A stretch of DNA of 64,000 nucleotides from JANNPJ01 sp965200525 (GTDB lineage: Bacteria; Actinomycetota; Actinomycetes; Actinomycetales; Kineosporiaceae), in assembly GCA_965200525.1 (NCBI GenBank), contig OZ241368.1, positions 6,758,001 to 6,822,000 on the forward strand. Direction: 5' to 3'. A program made the position numbers and the translations under genes. Below, in pieces: positions 42,232 through 50,135 of the stretch. The stretch's first letter is position 1, and every line of letters starts with the position of its first letter. The notes under the pieces were generated by a model, which worked only from the letters and a program-made list of their open reading frames with translations, had not been told where the DNA came from and searched no databases.

Positions 42232-43127
42232 AGCAGCCCGGCCTCCTCGAGGTCGGCCCGCAGGATCGCGACCTCGTCGTCGGTGGCCGCGATCATCGGC
42301 AGCCGCAGACGGCGGTTGGACAGCACCCCTTGGAGTTGCAGGGCCGCCTTGGCCATGATCACGCCCTGGGTCCGGGTCATGATCCCGCGGACCGCGGGCA
42401 GCAGTTCGGTGTGCACCCGGCGGGCCGTGATGAGGTCACCGGCATCGACCGCGGTGACCATCTCCCGGTAGCGGGCCGCGGCGACGTGCCCGACCACGCT
42501 GACCAAGCCCGAGCCGCCCTGGGTCAGCCAGGCCAGGTTGAGCTGGTCGGTGCCGGAGTACAGCTCCAGGTCGGTACGGGCCAGCACCCAGGCGGCCTCG
42601 TACAGGTCGTCCTTTGCGTCCTTGACCGCGACGATCCGGGGGTGCTCGGCCAGCCGGACCAGGGTCTCGGTCCGGATCGGGACGCCGGAGCGGCCCGGGA
42701 TGTCGTAGAGCATCACCGGCAGGTCGGTGGCGTCGGCGATTGCCGTGAAGTGGGCGATCAGGCCGGACTGGGGCGGCTTCGAGTAGTACGGCGTGACTGC
42801 CAGGAGGCCGTGGGCGCCGGACCGGGCGGCCTGCCGGGCCAGCTCCAGGGAGTGGGCGGTGTCGTTGGTGCCGACGCCGGTGAGGACGGCGGCTCGGCTG
42901 CCCACCGCCTCGACGACGGCCTGCACCAGCGCCGCCTTCTCGGCGTCCGTGGTCGTCGGCGACTCCCCGGTGGTGCCGGAGATCACCAGCCCGTCGCAAC
43001 CGTTGTCGACCAGGTGGGTCGCGACCTTCTGGGCGGCCGGAAGATCCAGTTCGCCCTGGTCGGTGAACGGCGTGACCATGGCCACGAGCACGGAGCCGAA
43101 GGTGCGGGAGATGGGGTCGACGGCCAT
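42228..43127 (-). CDS. dapA: 4-hydroxy-tetrahydrodipicolinate synthase
   Basis: DapA condenses pyruvate with aspartate semialdehyde at the entry to diaminopimelate and lysine synthesis. The 299-residue TIM barrel has GTTGESPTT, VLTGVGTNDTAHSLELA, the tyrosine of VTPYYSKP, YDIPGRSG and the Schiff-base lysine in IVAVKDAKDD. ATG 43127 is chosen; the upstream extension to 43214 would enter the hairpin region. It is co-transcribed with rnj. Confidence 0.96.
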   Translation of the reverse strand: MAVDPISRTFGSVLVAMVTPFTDQGELDLPAAQKVATHLVDNGCDGLVISGTTGESPTTTDAEKAALVQAVVEAVGSRAAVLTGVGTNDTAHSLELARQAARSGAHGLLAVTPYYSKPPQSGLIAHFTAIADATDLPVMLYDIPGRSGVPIRTETLVRLAEHPRIVAVKDAKDDLYEAAWVLARTDLELYSGTDQLNLAWLTQGGSGLVSVVGHVAAARYREMVTAVDAGDLITARRVHTELLPAVRGIMTRTQGVIMAKAALQLQGVLSNRRLRLPMIAATDDEVAILRADLEEAGLL

Positions 43128-43156
43128 GACCCAACCGTAGCGGGCCGCAAATTGCA

Positions 43157-43204
43157 TGAATCCCGGTGCTACCCGCTCGGGGGTTCGAGCAGCACCGGGA
43201 TTCA
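43157..43204. terminator. Long inverted repeat between thyX and dapA
   Basis: A perfect 14-base stem TGAATCCCGGTGCT/AGCACCGGGATTCA (43157-43170, 43191-43204) with a 20-base loop lies 30 bases upstream of dapA and 100 bases past thyX. It may terminate thyX transcription or act in the dapA leader. Confidence 0.6.
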
Positions 43205-43258
43205 CTGGTCTCATCGACCGGACCGGTCGTGATGTTACCGAGACCGAAACCCGAATTA

Positions 43259-43274
43259 CGTGACCTGGGTCACA
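43259..43274. promoter_or_regulatory. CRP/GlxR-like site
   Basis: CGTGACCTGGGTCACA matches TGTGA-N6-TCACA with one mismatch. It lies 30 bases beyond the thyX stop and 132 bases upstream of dapA, so cAMP-receptor-type control of the dapA-rnj-psuKG operon is possible. Confidence 0.45.
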
Positions 43275-43303
43275 GGTTAATGATCGTCAGGAGGACCTGC
43301 AGC

Positions 43304-44092
43304 TCAGGGGCAGACCCGGCCGTGAGCCTGGAACGTCTCGTGGGTCAGCGGCATCAGGCTGGCCCAGATCGACTCCATCTTCTCGGCGCACATCTCGATC
43401 TCCCGCTGCGGTGACGACGGGAACCGGGCGTCCTCGTGGCCGGTCCGCAGGGACAGGAAGTTCATCAGCGAGCGGGCGTTCAGGGTCACGTACATGGAGG
43501 AGTAGATGGTCACCGGCAGCACGATCCGGGCCACCTCGCGGGTCACGCCGGCGTTGAGCATGCGCTGGTAACTGGCATAGGCCTCGGTGCAGACCTGCTT
43601 CGTCTCGGCCACCACCAGGTCGTGCTGCTCGGGCGTGCCGTCGACGAAGGTGTAGTGCCCGGGCTTGCCGGTCTGGGCCAGCTTGCGCTCCGGGCCGGGC
43701 ACGTAGAACACCGGCGACAGCTCGCGGTACCGGCCCGACTCCTCGTTGTAGCTGGCCACCCGGTGCCGCATGAACTCGCGGAACACGAAGATCGGGGCCT
43801 GCACGTAGAAGGTCATCGAGTTGTGCTCGAACGGCGAGCCGTGCCGCGAGCGCATCAGGTAGTTGATCAGGCCCTTCGACCGGCCCGGGTCGGCGTCGAG
43901 CTGTTCCAGGCTGTGCTCGCCCTGGGTCGAGACCCGGGCCGCGAACAGCACGTCGGCGTCCGAGGCGGAGGACCGGACCAGCTCGACCGTGACGTCGGAC
44001 CGAAAGACGATCTCCGGGCCGGGCGGGCTCTGCGGGCTCGGGTCGGGCGTCACCTCGAGGCCGGGGGCCGGCACGTCAACGTCATTCGTCAT
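43304..44092 (-). CDS. thyX: Flavin-dependent thymidylate synthase ThyX
   Basis: ThyX methylates dUMP using FAD and methylene-tetrahydrofolate. The 262-residue protein holds the signature RHR-x2-S-x-NE-x-S-x-R as RHRVASYNEESGRY, with RHGSPFEHNSMTFYVQAPIFVFREF before it and SLRTGHEDARFPSSPQREI near the end. ATG 44092 begins MTNDVDVPAPGLEV; the first 30 residues are variable. Placement beside dapA matches Rv2754c. Confidence 0.97.
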   Translation of the reverse strand: MTNDVDVPAPGLEVTPDPSPQSPPGPEIVFRSDVTVELVRSSASDADVLFAARVSTQGEHSLEQLDADPGRSKGLINYLMRSRHGSPFEHNSMTFYVQAPIFVFREFMRHRVASYNEESGRYRELSPVFYVPGPERKLAQTGKPGHYTFVDGTPEQHDLVVAETKQVCTEAYASYQRMLNAGVTREVARIVLPVTIYSSMYVTLNARSLMNFLSLRTGHEDARFPSSPQREIEMCAEKMESIWASLMPLTHETFQAHGRVCP

Positions 44093-44182
44093 GGCCGTGA
44101 GATTACCTCGGCGAGCGCCGATGAGTTCGGCCGCCGCCGGCAGTCCTAGCCGGGGGAAATCAGTCCGAGACGAGGAGTGCCC

Positions 44183-44773
44183 ATGTTCGACCTGCAACCG
44201 GCCACCGACGAGCTCACCCGGATCGTGGCCGGCGTGCGCGACGACCAGCTCGACGCCCCCACCCCGTGCGGCGACACCGTGGTCGCGGCCCTGCTGCAGC
44301 ACATCGACGGGTTCGCCCAGGCCTTCACCGCCGCCGCGACCAAGGCGAAGCTGCCCGGCCCGCAGGGCCCGTCCGCCGATGCCGCCGAACTCGACCCGAA
44401 CTGGCGCACGGTGGTGCCGCAGCGCCTGGCCGCGCTGGCCGAGGCCTGGCGGGACGAGGCCGCCTGGTCGGGCGAGGCCGAGGCCGGCGGCGTGGTCAGC
44501 CCGGCCGGCATCACGGCCCATTTCGCCCTCGACGAGGTGATCGTGCACGGCTGGGACCTGGCCTCGGCCACCGGCCAGCCGTACACCGGCGATCCGGAAC
44601 TCCTGGCGATCGTCACCGAGTTCGTCCGTGGTTCGGTCGCGTCGAAGCCGGAGGGCATCCCCGGTCTGTTCGGTCCGGCCGTCCCCGTCCCGGCCGATGC
44701 CCCGGTGCTCGCGGTGCTGATCGGGCTGACCGGACGCCGGCCCGGCTGGGCCGCCCAGCCCAGCCCGGCCTGA
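44183..44773 (+). CDS. TIGR03086-type (mycothiol-dependent maleylpyruvate isomerase N-terminal/DinB-like) protein
   Basis: This 196-residue protein resembles the actinobacterial TIGR03086 group of the DinB/MDMPI superfamily. It begins MFDLQPATDELTRIVAGVRDDQLDAPTPCGDTVVAALLQHIDGFAQAF and has a second helix set with ITAHFALDEVIVHGWDLASATGQPYT. The conserved histidines (LLQHID, HFALDEVIVHGWD) are metal-site candidates. Such proteins are often mycothiol-dependent or of unknown reaction. ATG 44183 follows GAGGAG with a 4-base spacer. It is divergent from thyX. Confidence 0.85.
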   Translation: MFDLQPATDELTRIVAGVRDDQLDAPTPCGDTVVAALLQHIDGFAQAFTAAATKAKLPGPQGPSADAAELDPNWRTVVPQRLAALAEAWRDEAAWSGEAEAGGVVSPAGITAHFALDEVIVHGWDLASATGQPYTGDPELLAIVTEFVRGSVASKPEGIPGLFGPAVPVPADAPVLAVLIGLTGRRPGWAAQPSPA

Positions 44774-44877
44774 TCGACCGGCCCCGACCGGCACCCATCG
44801 GCGGGCACGCCCGGTGCCCGCCAATCCGTTGCCGCCTCAGCTCCGAACCAGGTTCACCCGGAGCCCTGAGGAGCAGC

Positions 44878-45099
44878 ATGACCCTGAACGACGACATCCT
44901 GGAGGCACTGCGCGAGCAGCAGTTGCCGTCGTTCAGCGTGATGGCCCCGTTCGGTGGCCTGCCCGGCATCCCGGACCTGGCCGTGATCGTGCGCAGCGAC
45001 AGCACCGAGCAGGCCCTGGCCGCGCTCCGGGCGGCCCAGCTGCCGGTCCGCAGCGTCGAGTCCGTGGCCCCCGGCTTCATCCACATCTGGTTCCGCTGA
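44878..45099 (+). CDS. Small hypothetical protein
   Basis: This 73-residue frame starts at ATG 44878 behind CTGAGGAG and has actinobacterial codon bias. The sequence MTLNDDILEALREQQLPSFSV, DLAVIVRSDSTEQALAALRAAQLPVRSVESVAPGFIHIWFR suggests a small alpha/beta domain. I recognise no family. A very strong terminator follows 20 bases after the stop, which supports it as a genuine last gene of the short operon starting at 44183. Confidence 0.6.
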   Translation: MTLNDDILEALREQQLPSFSVMAPFGGLPGIPDLAVIVRSDSTEQALAALRAAQLPVRSVESVAPGFIHIWFR

Positions 45100-45119
45100 C
45101 TTTCTCGGCGAGCGCGAAA

Positions 45120-45162
45120 GGCGGGGAGTTCTGACCGGGTGGGGCGGTCAGAACTCCCCGCC
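45120..45162. terminator. Strong 17-base-pair terminator hairpin
   Basis: GGCGGGGAGTTCTGACC (45120-45136) pairs perfectly with its complement at 45146-45162 around a 9-base loop. It ends the 44183-45099 unit and insulates the kinase operon. Confidence 0.85.
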
Positions 45163-45267
45163 CGGCTGAACGGACGGTGACCGAACCGGGGGCTAGCTCC
45201 CGCTGCGCTCTTCTTCCGGTAGGCCCGGGTTGTGCAGGATGGGCACCCCGAGGCTGAGGAGTCAGAC

Positions 45268-47514
45268 GTGACGTGGTGGTTGTGGCCGGTCTCCGTGACC
45301 GACGAGGGGCCGCGGCTGGAGCGGGCCCACGGTGACTGGGTGTGGCCCCAGGCGCACGGCCGGCTCGGGGCCTCGCTGCAGCAGATCGGGGCCGACGGGC
45401 GGTACGAGCTGATCGGCCTGCTCAACCGGGGTGGTCAGGCCTACTTGTGGGCCGCCCGTGACCACGGCAGCAACGACGCCCTGGTGGTGGTGAAGACCGT
45501 CCACCCGCGGATCGACGACTCCGTGGCCGGCGCCCGGCTGATCCGGGAGGCCCGCCTGCTGGAGCTGCTGGCCGGCGAGCCGACCGTGATGCCGGTGCTC
45601 GACTGGGGTCCGGGCCGGCTGCGGGGCGCCGGTCAGGAGCAGTACGAGACCGAACAGCCCTGGCTGGTGCTGCCCTACCGGCCGCACATCTCGCTCGGCC
45701 GGGCCCTGGTGCTCTCGGGCGGGCGGCTGTCGGCCGACGCCGCCTGGCGGCTGGGCCGCCACCTCGGCACCGCCCTGCAGCACCTGCACCGCCACAACGT
45801 CGTGCACCGGGACCTGTCCCTGCGCAACGTGCTGCTGACGCCGACCGGGTGCGTCCTCGCCGACCTGGGCATGGCCTGGGCCGCCTCGATGGTCGACCAG
45901 GTGGTCGAGCAGCAGTTCACCACCGGCATCACCCACCACCAGAACCTGGGCGTGACCTGGGGCTGGCTGGCTCCGGAGGCGGCCCGGCCGCCGCAGGACG
46001 GTCGCCGACCGGACCGGGAACCAGCCGCCGACGTGTTCGGCTGGGGGCTGCACCTGTTCTGCGCCCTGACCGGACGCCACCCCTGGGCCGGCTACGGCCT
46101 ACGGCCCTCCGAGGACGAGCTCTACGCGATGTACGACGTCGGCACCCGGCCCTCGCTGGAGGGCCTGAGCCGCAGCGACGCCCCGGAGTCGATCCAGCGG
46201 CTGGTGGTCGCCGCCCTCAGTGAGAAGGCCGCCGACCGGCCGAGCGCGGCCGACCTGGTCCGCGAGCTCGGCGAGCAGTCGCCCAGCCTGACCGCCACCG
46301 CCCTGCAACTGGCCACGCTGCGCCGCCAGGTGGAGTCGGCCCGGCGCCGCACGCCGACGGACGAGACCCGGCCGCAACCCCCGGACGAACCCTGGCCGGC
46401 CCCGCCGCACGACATCCAGAACCGGGGGCGCCGCCTACCGGTGATCGCCGCCGCGCTGGTCGTGGCCCTGCTGGCCGCCGGCACCCTGGGAGTGATCAAC
46501 GCTCAGCGCGACCGTCGGGAGGCCGACCGGGCGCTGGCCGCCGGGCAGCTCTTCCCGATCGCCCTGCAGGCCGCCCTGTCGCTTGAGCGCGAAGGCATGA
46601 TCCCTTACTCCGTGAAAGATCGCGCCGGCACGGACGCCGCCCTGCGCCGCCTCCAGGCCGACCTGCCCGACCTGAAGTTCGCCGCCGAACTGCCAGGCAC
46701 TCCCGATCCCCTGAACCGGCTCGAGGACATCCAGAGCACCCTCTCGAGCAGCCGAGACCTGGTCGATCGCCTGAAGAGCCCGGTGGATCCGGTCCAGAAG
46801 ATCCCGGTCAGCATGACCGAATCGGCAGCCGCCCAGATCGCCGGCTCCTACGTGTCCAAAGTGAACGACGCCCAGGCGATCGCCCTCGAGCTGACCTCGG
46901 TGATGACGGCCGACGCGACCGGCCCGGCGGCCGGGGCGAGCGCCGGTGCGGCTCGGGCCGGAGCCGGGGCCACCTTCGGCGCGACCCAGGTTCAGGCGGA
47001 CCTGCTGTTCTGGATGCGCGGGGGAACGGTCAACATCGACCGCCTGACCGAGATGCTGGACGATTCAGCGACCTTCGCCACCCGGATCGCCGACGCCCAG
47101 GGGCTGATCTCGGATCCGGAGGGCCACCAGGCCCTGGCCGCTGTCGTCGGGCAGGACGCCACTCGGATGAACTGGCAGAGCACCTTTCTCGACGGGGTCA
47201 ACAACGACAGCGCCCAAACCGGCGACGCAACCGCCTACCAGAAGTTCAGCCGGACCTGGATCGAGAGCCTGCACTCGCTCGCCCTGGTGAGCACCGGCCG
47301 GTACGCCGATCAGGAATCCGCCGCCCGGCGAGCGGCGACCCGGTGGCTGGCTGGATGGTCGGCGCTGATCGTCCTGCTCGCGGCCGGCTCGGCCGCTGAC
47401 GTCGGGGCCGGGTTCCGGTGGCGGCGCCACGCCCCCCGCCCCGCGACCGGGGTCGGCCCCCGGCCGGCTGCTCCGACCGCCGAGCGCGTCCCGGTCGGGG
47501 TTTCTAATGTCTGA
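45268..47514 (+). CDS. Transmembrane Ser/Thr protein kinase with a NIT-like extracytoplasmic domain
   Basis: The 748-residue protein starts at GTG 45268 behind TGAGGAG. The kinase domain (about residues 45-335) has a glycine-rich loop LLNRGGQAYLW, Lys76 (VVVKTVHP), Glu94, HRDLSLRN (Asp182, Asn187), and DLG at 199-201 instead of DFG. Then follow a Pro-rich linker, membrane helix 1 (about 391-411), a mostly helical region of about 280 residues and membrane helix 2 (about 692-712). The segment after helix 1, LSLEREGMIPYSVKDRAGTDAALRRL, resembles the nitrate/nitrite-sensing NIT domain. The first 40 residues, rich in Trp, are unusual. FHA, PP2C and an FHA-like gene follow in overlapping order. The ligand is unknown. 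Confidence 0.85.
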   Translation: MTWWLWPVSVTDEGPRLERAHGDWVWPQAHGRLGASLQQIGADGRYELIGLLNRGGQAYLWAARDHGSNDALVVVKTVHPRIDDSVAGARLIREARLLELLAGEPTVMPVLDWGPGRLRGAGQEQYETEQPWLVLPYRPHISLGRALVLSGGRLSADAAWRLGRHLGTALQHLHRHNVVHRDLSLRNVLLTPTGCVLADLGMAWAASMVDQVVEQQFTTGITHHQNLGVTWGWLAPEAARPPQDGRRPDREPAADVFGWGLHLFCALTGRHPWAGYGLRPSEDELYAMYDVGTRPSLEGLSRSDAPESIQRLVVAALSEKAADRPSAADLVRELGEQSPSLTATALQLATLRRQVESARRRTPTDETRPQPPDEPWPAPPHDIQNRGRRLPVIAAALVVALLAAGTLGVINAQRDRREADRALAAGQLFPIALQAALSLEREGMIPYSVKDRAGTDAALRRLQADLPDLKFAAELPGTPDPLNRLEDIQSTLSSSRDLVDRLKSPVDPVQKIPVSMTESAAAQIAGSYVSKVNDAQAIALELTSVMTADATGPAAGASAGAARAGAGATFGATQVQADLLFWMRGGTVNIDRLTEMLDDSATFATRIADAQGLISDPEGHQALAAVVGQDATRMNWQSTFLDGVNNDSAQTGDATAYQKFSRTWIESLHSLALVSTGRYADQESAARRAATRWLAGWSALIVLLAAGSAADVGAGFRWRRHAPRPATGVGPRPAAPTAERVPVGVSNV

Positions 47515-47854
47515 GCCGACGCCCGCCCCGGCTCGGGCCTGGTTGGTCCTGGACGAGCCCGGTGGGCCACGGGTCCACCTGCCCGAGGTCGGCGAACCGG
47601 CGATCACGATCGGCCGTGACCCGGCCTGCGAGGCCCAGGTCCCGTTCGACGACAACCAGGTCTCCCGCCGGCACGCCCAGCTGGCGGCCGGTGAAGACGG
47701 CGCCTGGTCGGTGGTCGACCTGTGCTCGTCCAACGGCACCCTGGTCGGAGGCCGGCGGGTGCTGTCGCCGACCCCGATCGGAACCGGGCAGTACCTCCAG
47801 GTGGGCCAGACCGTGTACCGGATCGAGCCCGATCGGGGAGGCGAGCCGTCGTGA
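47507..47854 (+). CDS. Single-domain FHA protein
   Basis: This 115-residue protein is almost entirely one forkhead-associated domain that binds phosphothreonine. GR (36-37), SRRH (53-56) and SSNGT (74-78) form the phosphopeptide pocket. ATG 47507 overlaps the kinase stop by 8 bases, and its own stop overlaps the PP2C start. It probably binds autophosphorylated kinase or a kinase substrate. It has no membrane segment or effector domain. Confidence 0.93.
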   Translation: MSEPTPAPARAWLVLDEPGGPRVHLPEVGEPAITIGRDPACEAQVPFDDNQVSRRHAQLAAGEDGAWSVVDLCSSNGTLVGGRRVLSPTPIGTGQYLQVGQTVYRIEPDRGGEPS

Positions 47855-48606
47855 GCCTGTCCACGGTCGGCCGGACCACCGCGCAGGGCTCCTGGCACAC
47901 CCACTCCCCCGCCTTCTCCTCGGCCTGGGTCAGCGACGTCGGCCATCACCGGCTCCGGCAGGACGACCGGGCCGCGGCCGGGGCCAACTTCGTCGCGATC
48001 GCGGACGGCGTCGGCTCGGTGCCCGGCGGGGGCGAGGCGGCCCAGGTCGCCGTCGGCCATTTCGCCGCCCTGATCACCGGCGCCGCCTCGGAGGCCGACG
48101 TGGTGGCCGCGTTCCAGGAGACCCACCGGCTGCTCAGTCGGCTGATCACTGACGGGCGGTTGCCGGCCGGCTGTGCGACGACCCTGACCGCGGCCGTCCG
48201 GATCGGCACCGGCCTGGTGGTGGCCAACGTCGGCGACTCCCCCGGCTGGCTGCTGGACGACGTCGAGGGCCCCCGCAGCGTCGTCCGCCTGCACCGGCGC
48301 TGGGACCCGTTCCGCGAGTCGTTCGTCCTGCTGTCGGCCCTGGGCGGTCCCGAGCCGGGCCGGCCGGCGATCACGACGCTGCCCGCCGACCGGGCGCTGC
48401 GGCTGGTGCTGGCCAGTGACGGCATCGTCGACGACGCCACCGACCCGGACCCGCCGCGGGTGCTCGAGCTGGCGGCGGGCGGCGACGTCGCGGCCGCCGC
48501 CCGGCGGATCGCCGACGCGGTGCTGGCCGGGCCGGCCCGGGACAACCTCACGGTCGCCGTGATCGACGTCGGCCGGTCCGGGTCGACGTCGCCGGGGCCG
48601 GCGTGA
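47851..48606 (+). CDS. PP2C-family Ser/Thr protein phosphatase
   Basis: A 251-residue PPM/PP2C phosphatase with metal-binding residues in ADGVG (Asp52-Gly53), ANVGDS (128-130), LASDG (190-191) and DNLTV (Asp231). It is cytoplasmic and soluble. GTG 47851 overlaps the FHA stop (GTGA). It is the expected counter-enzyme of the kinase two genes upstream. The sequence QDDRAAAGANFVAIADGVGS is typical of bacterial PstP-like proteins, though this one lacks a membrane tail. Confidence 0.93.
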   Translation: MSLSTVGRTTAQGSWHTHSPAFSSAWVSDVGHHRLRQDDRAAAGANFVAIADGVGSVPGGGEAAQVAVGHFAALITGAASEADVVAAFQETHRLLSRLITDGRLPAGCATTLTAAVRIGTGLVVANVGDSPGWLLDDVEGPRSVVRLHRRWDPFRESFVLLSALGGPEPGRPAITTLPADRALRLVLASDGIVDDATDPDPPRVLELAAGGDVAAAARRIADAVLAGPARDNLTVAVIDVGRSGSTSPGPA

Positions 48607-49427
48607 ACGGTGACCTCCGGGCCCAGGTCGGCGCCCGGAGCCTGATCGTGGCCCGGCCGCACCGGATCGTGTTCGGCCGCCGCCACCAGGCCCAGCACAG
48701 CCGCCCGATCGGCGAGAGCTTCATGCCGGTGGCGAGCCTGGAGACGATGTCCCGGCGCTGGTTCAGCGTCGAGGACGTGACGCTGACCTCGGCCCTGGAC
48801 GGTCGCGACGACGGGTTGTCGCTGATGGTCCGGGCCGACTCGGCCGACAACGCGGTCCGGATCTGGGACGGCGGCGACCCGGTCCGGCTGGCCCCGGGCG
48901 GACGCTACCTGGCCCAGGACCGGGTGCTGTTCGTCGGCGACCTGATCGACGGCCGGATCTGGGGGGCCCGCATCGAGGTCACCGCCGACCGGCCCGAGCG
49001 CTCCCGACCCGCGCCGGCGGAGGGGGCCGGCGCGGGGTCGGGCATCACCGCCCGGCCGCCCGAGCTGGATCTGCCCGCGTTCACCGGCAACGTGCTGATG
49101 GCCCGCTACCACCGCTACTACCGCCACCCGCCGGACTTCGACCCCCAGCCGGTGCCGTGGGACCAGGTGGCGGTGCTGCTGGGCCTGCTCGACCGGCACG
49201 ACGTCGGCGACCGGTTGGCGCTGCGCCGGGCGGTGAAGGATCCTCAGGACGCCGTGAGCCGGGTCAAGCAGCAGGTCGACCTGATCTTCCCGGGCTGGCT
49301 GCCGGCCAGCTCGCAGACCCAGAAGACGTTCCACGACCACCTGCGGACCGTGCTGGAGATGCGCGGCTTCTTCGACGTCGCCCAACTGCGCGACTTCGAC
49401 GAGCGGTTCGGCCTCAGGCCAGGCTGA
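48603..49427 (+). CDS. Unrecognised protein with a degenerate FHA-like N-terminal region
   Basis: This 274-residue protein starts at GTG 48603, overlapping the PP2C stop (GTGA). Residues 1-130 look like a divergent FHA beta sandwich: RIVFGRRHQ, then SRRWFSVEDVTLTSALDGRDDGLSLMVRADSADNAVRIWDG and LAPGGRYLAQDRVLFVGD. The canonical SxRH and NG motifs are altered. A Pro/Ala linker (about 130-160) leads to a helical tail (VPWDQVAVLLGLLDRHDVGDRLALRRAVKDPQDAVSRVKQQVD) that resembles nothing I know, possibly a nucleic-acid or protein-binding module. It is the likely output of the kinase/phosphatase pair. Its 3' end overlaps the convergent HAD gene by 14 bases. Confidence 0.6.
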   Translation: MNGDLRAQVGARSLIVARPHRIVFGRRHQAQHSRPIGESFMPVASLETMSRRWFSVEDVTLTSALDGRDDGLSLMVRADSADNAVRIWDGGDPVRLAPGGRYLAQDRVLFVGDLIDGRIWGARIEVTADRPERSRPAPAEGAGAGSGITARPPELDLPAFTGNVLMARYHRYYRHPPDFDPQPVPWDQVAVLLGLLDRHDVGDRLALRRAVKDPQDAVSRVKQQVDLIFPGWLPASSQTQKTFHDHLRTVLEMRGFFDVAQLRDFDERFGLRPG

Positions 49428-50091
49428 CCCGGACCCCGTCCGGCTCGATCGTGAACCGGACCGCGGCCAGATCGGCGACGACGGCGTCGGCCTCGAGCTG
49501 GTCGGCGGTGTGGGTGGTGCTCAGCGCCAGCCGGAACGAACCGGCCGCCTTGGCCGAGGTCAGGCCGGCCGGGGCGTCCTCGACCACCAGGCAGTCGGCC
49601 GGGTCGACCCCGAGCAGCTCGGCCGCCAGCAGGAACGGGGCCGGATCGGGCTTGCCCACGGCCACCTGGTCGGCGGTCACCACGACGTCCGGGGCGCTCA
49701 GCCCGGTGGCCCCAATCCGGGCCTCGGCCAGCGGCCGCACACAGGAGGTGACGATCGCGGCCCACCGGCCGGGCAGCGCGGCCAGCGCCTCCCGGGTGCC
49801 GGGCAGCACGCGGATGCCGTCGACGTCGGCGATCTCCAGCTCCTGGATCCGGCGGGCGGCCTCGGCCCACTGCGGCTCGGGCAGGAAGTGGGTCACGATC
49901 TGGGCCGCCGGGATGCCGTGCCAGCTGCCGAACCCGAGCTCGCGGACGTCGTACTCCTCGGCCCAGCGGTACCACGAGCGCTCCACCGCCGGGGTCGAGT
50001 CGATCAGCGTGCCGTCCAGGTCGAACAACACCGCCGCGAACGCTCGATCGGCGAGAAGGCCCAGGCCGGCGGTCGTCACGGGATCAGCCAC
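49414..50091 (-). CDS. HAD-family sugar phosphatase
   Basis: This 225-residue haloacid dehalogenase hydrolase has motif I FDLDGTLIDST, motif II VTSCV, a lysine in VGKPDPAPF and motif IV VVEDAPAG. The cap (AVERSWYRWAEEYD) and overall pattern resemble small sugar- or glycerol-phosphate phosphatases (YfbT/GPP1 type). The start is GTG 50091. It overlaps the convergent 48603 gene by 14 bases and diverges from the GNAT gene. The substrate is inferred only broadly. Confidence 0.88.
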   Translation of the reverse strand: MADPVTTAGLGLLADRAFAAVLFDLDGTLIDSTPAVERSWYRWAEEYDVRELGFGSWHGIPAAQIVTHFLPEPQWAEAARRIQELEIADVDGIRVLPGTREALAALPGRWAAIVTSCVRPLAEARIGATGLSAPDVVVTADQVAVGKPDPAPFLLAAELLGVDPADCLVVEDAPAGLTSAKAAGSFRLALSTTHTADQLEADAVVADLAAVRFTIEPDGVRVSLA

Positions 50092-50135
50092 GGACCGACT
50101 CTACGGTGTGCCACCGGCAGTGGAAGGATGACCCC

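Noticed and set aside
39676..42471. Long plus-strand frame opposite psuK, RNase J and dapA
   Set aside because: It crosses several real genes and has no domain.
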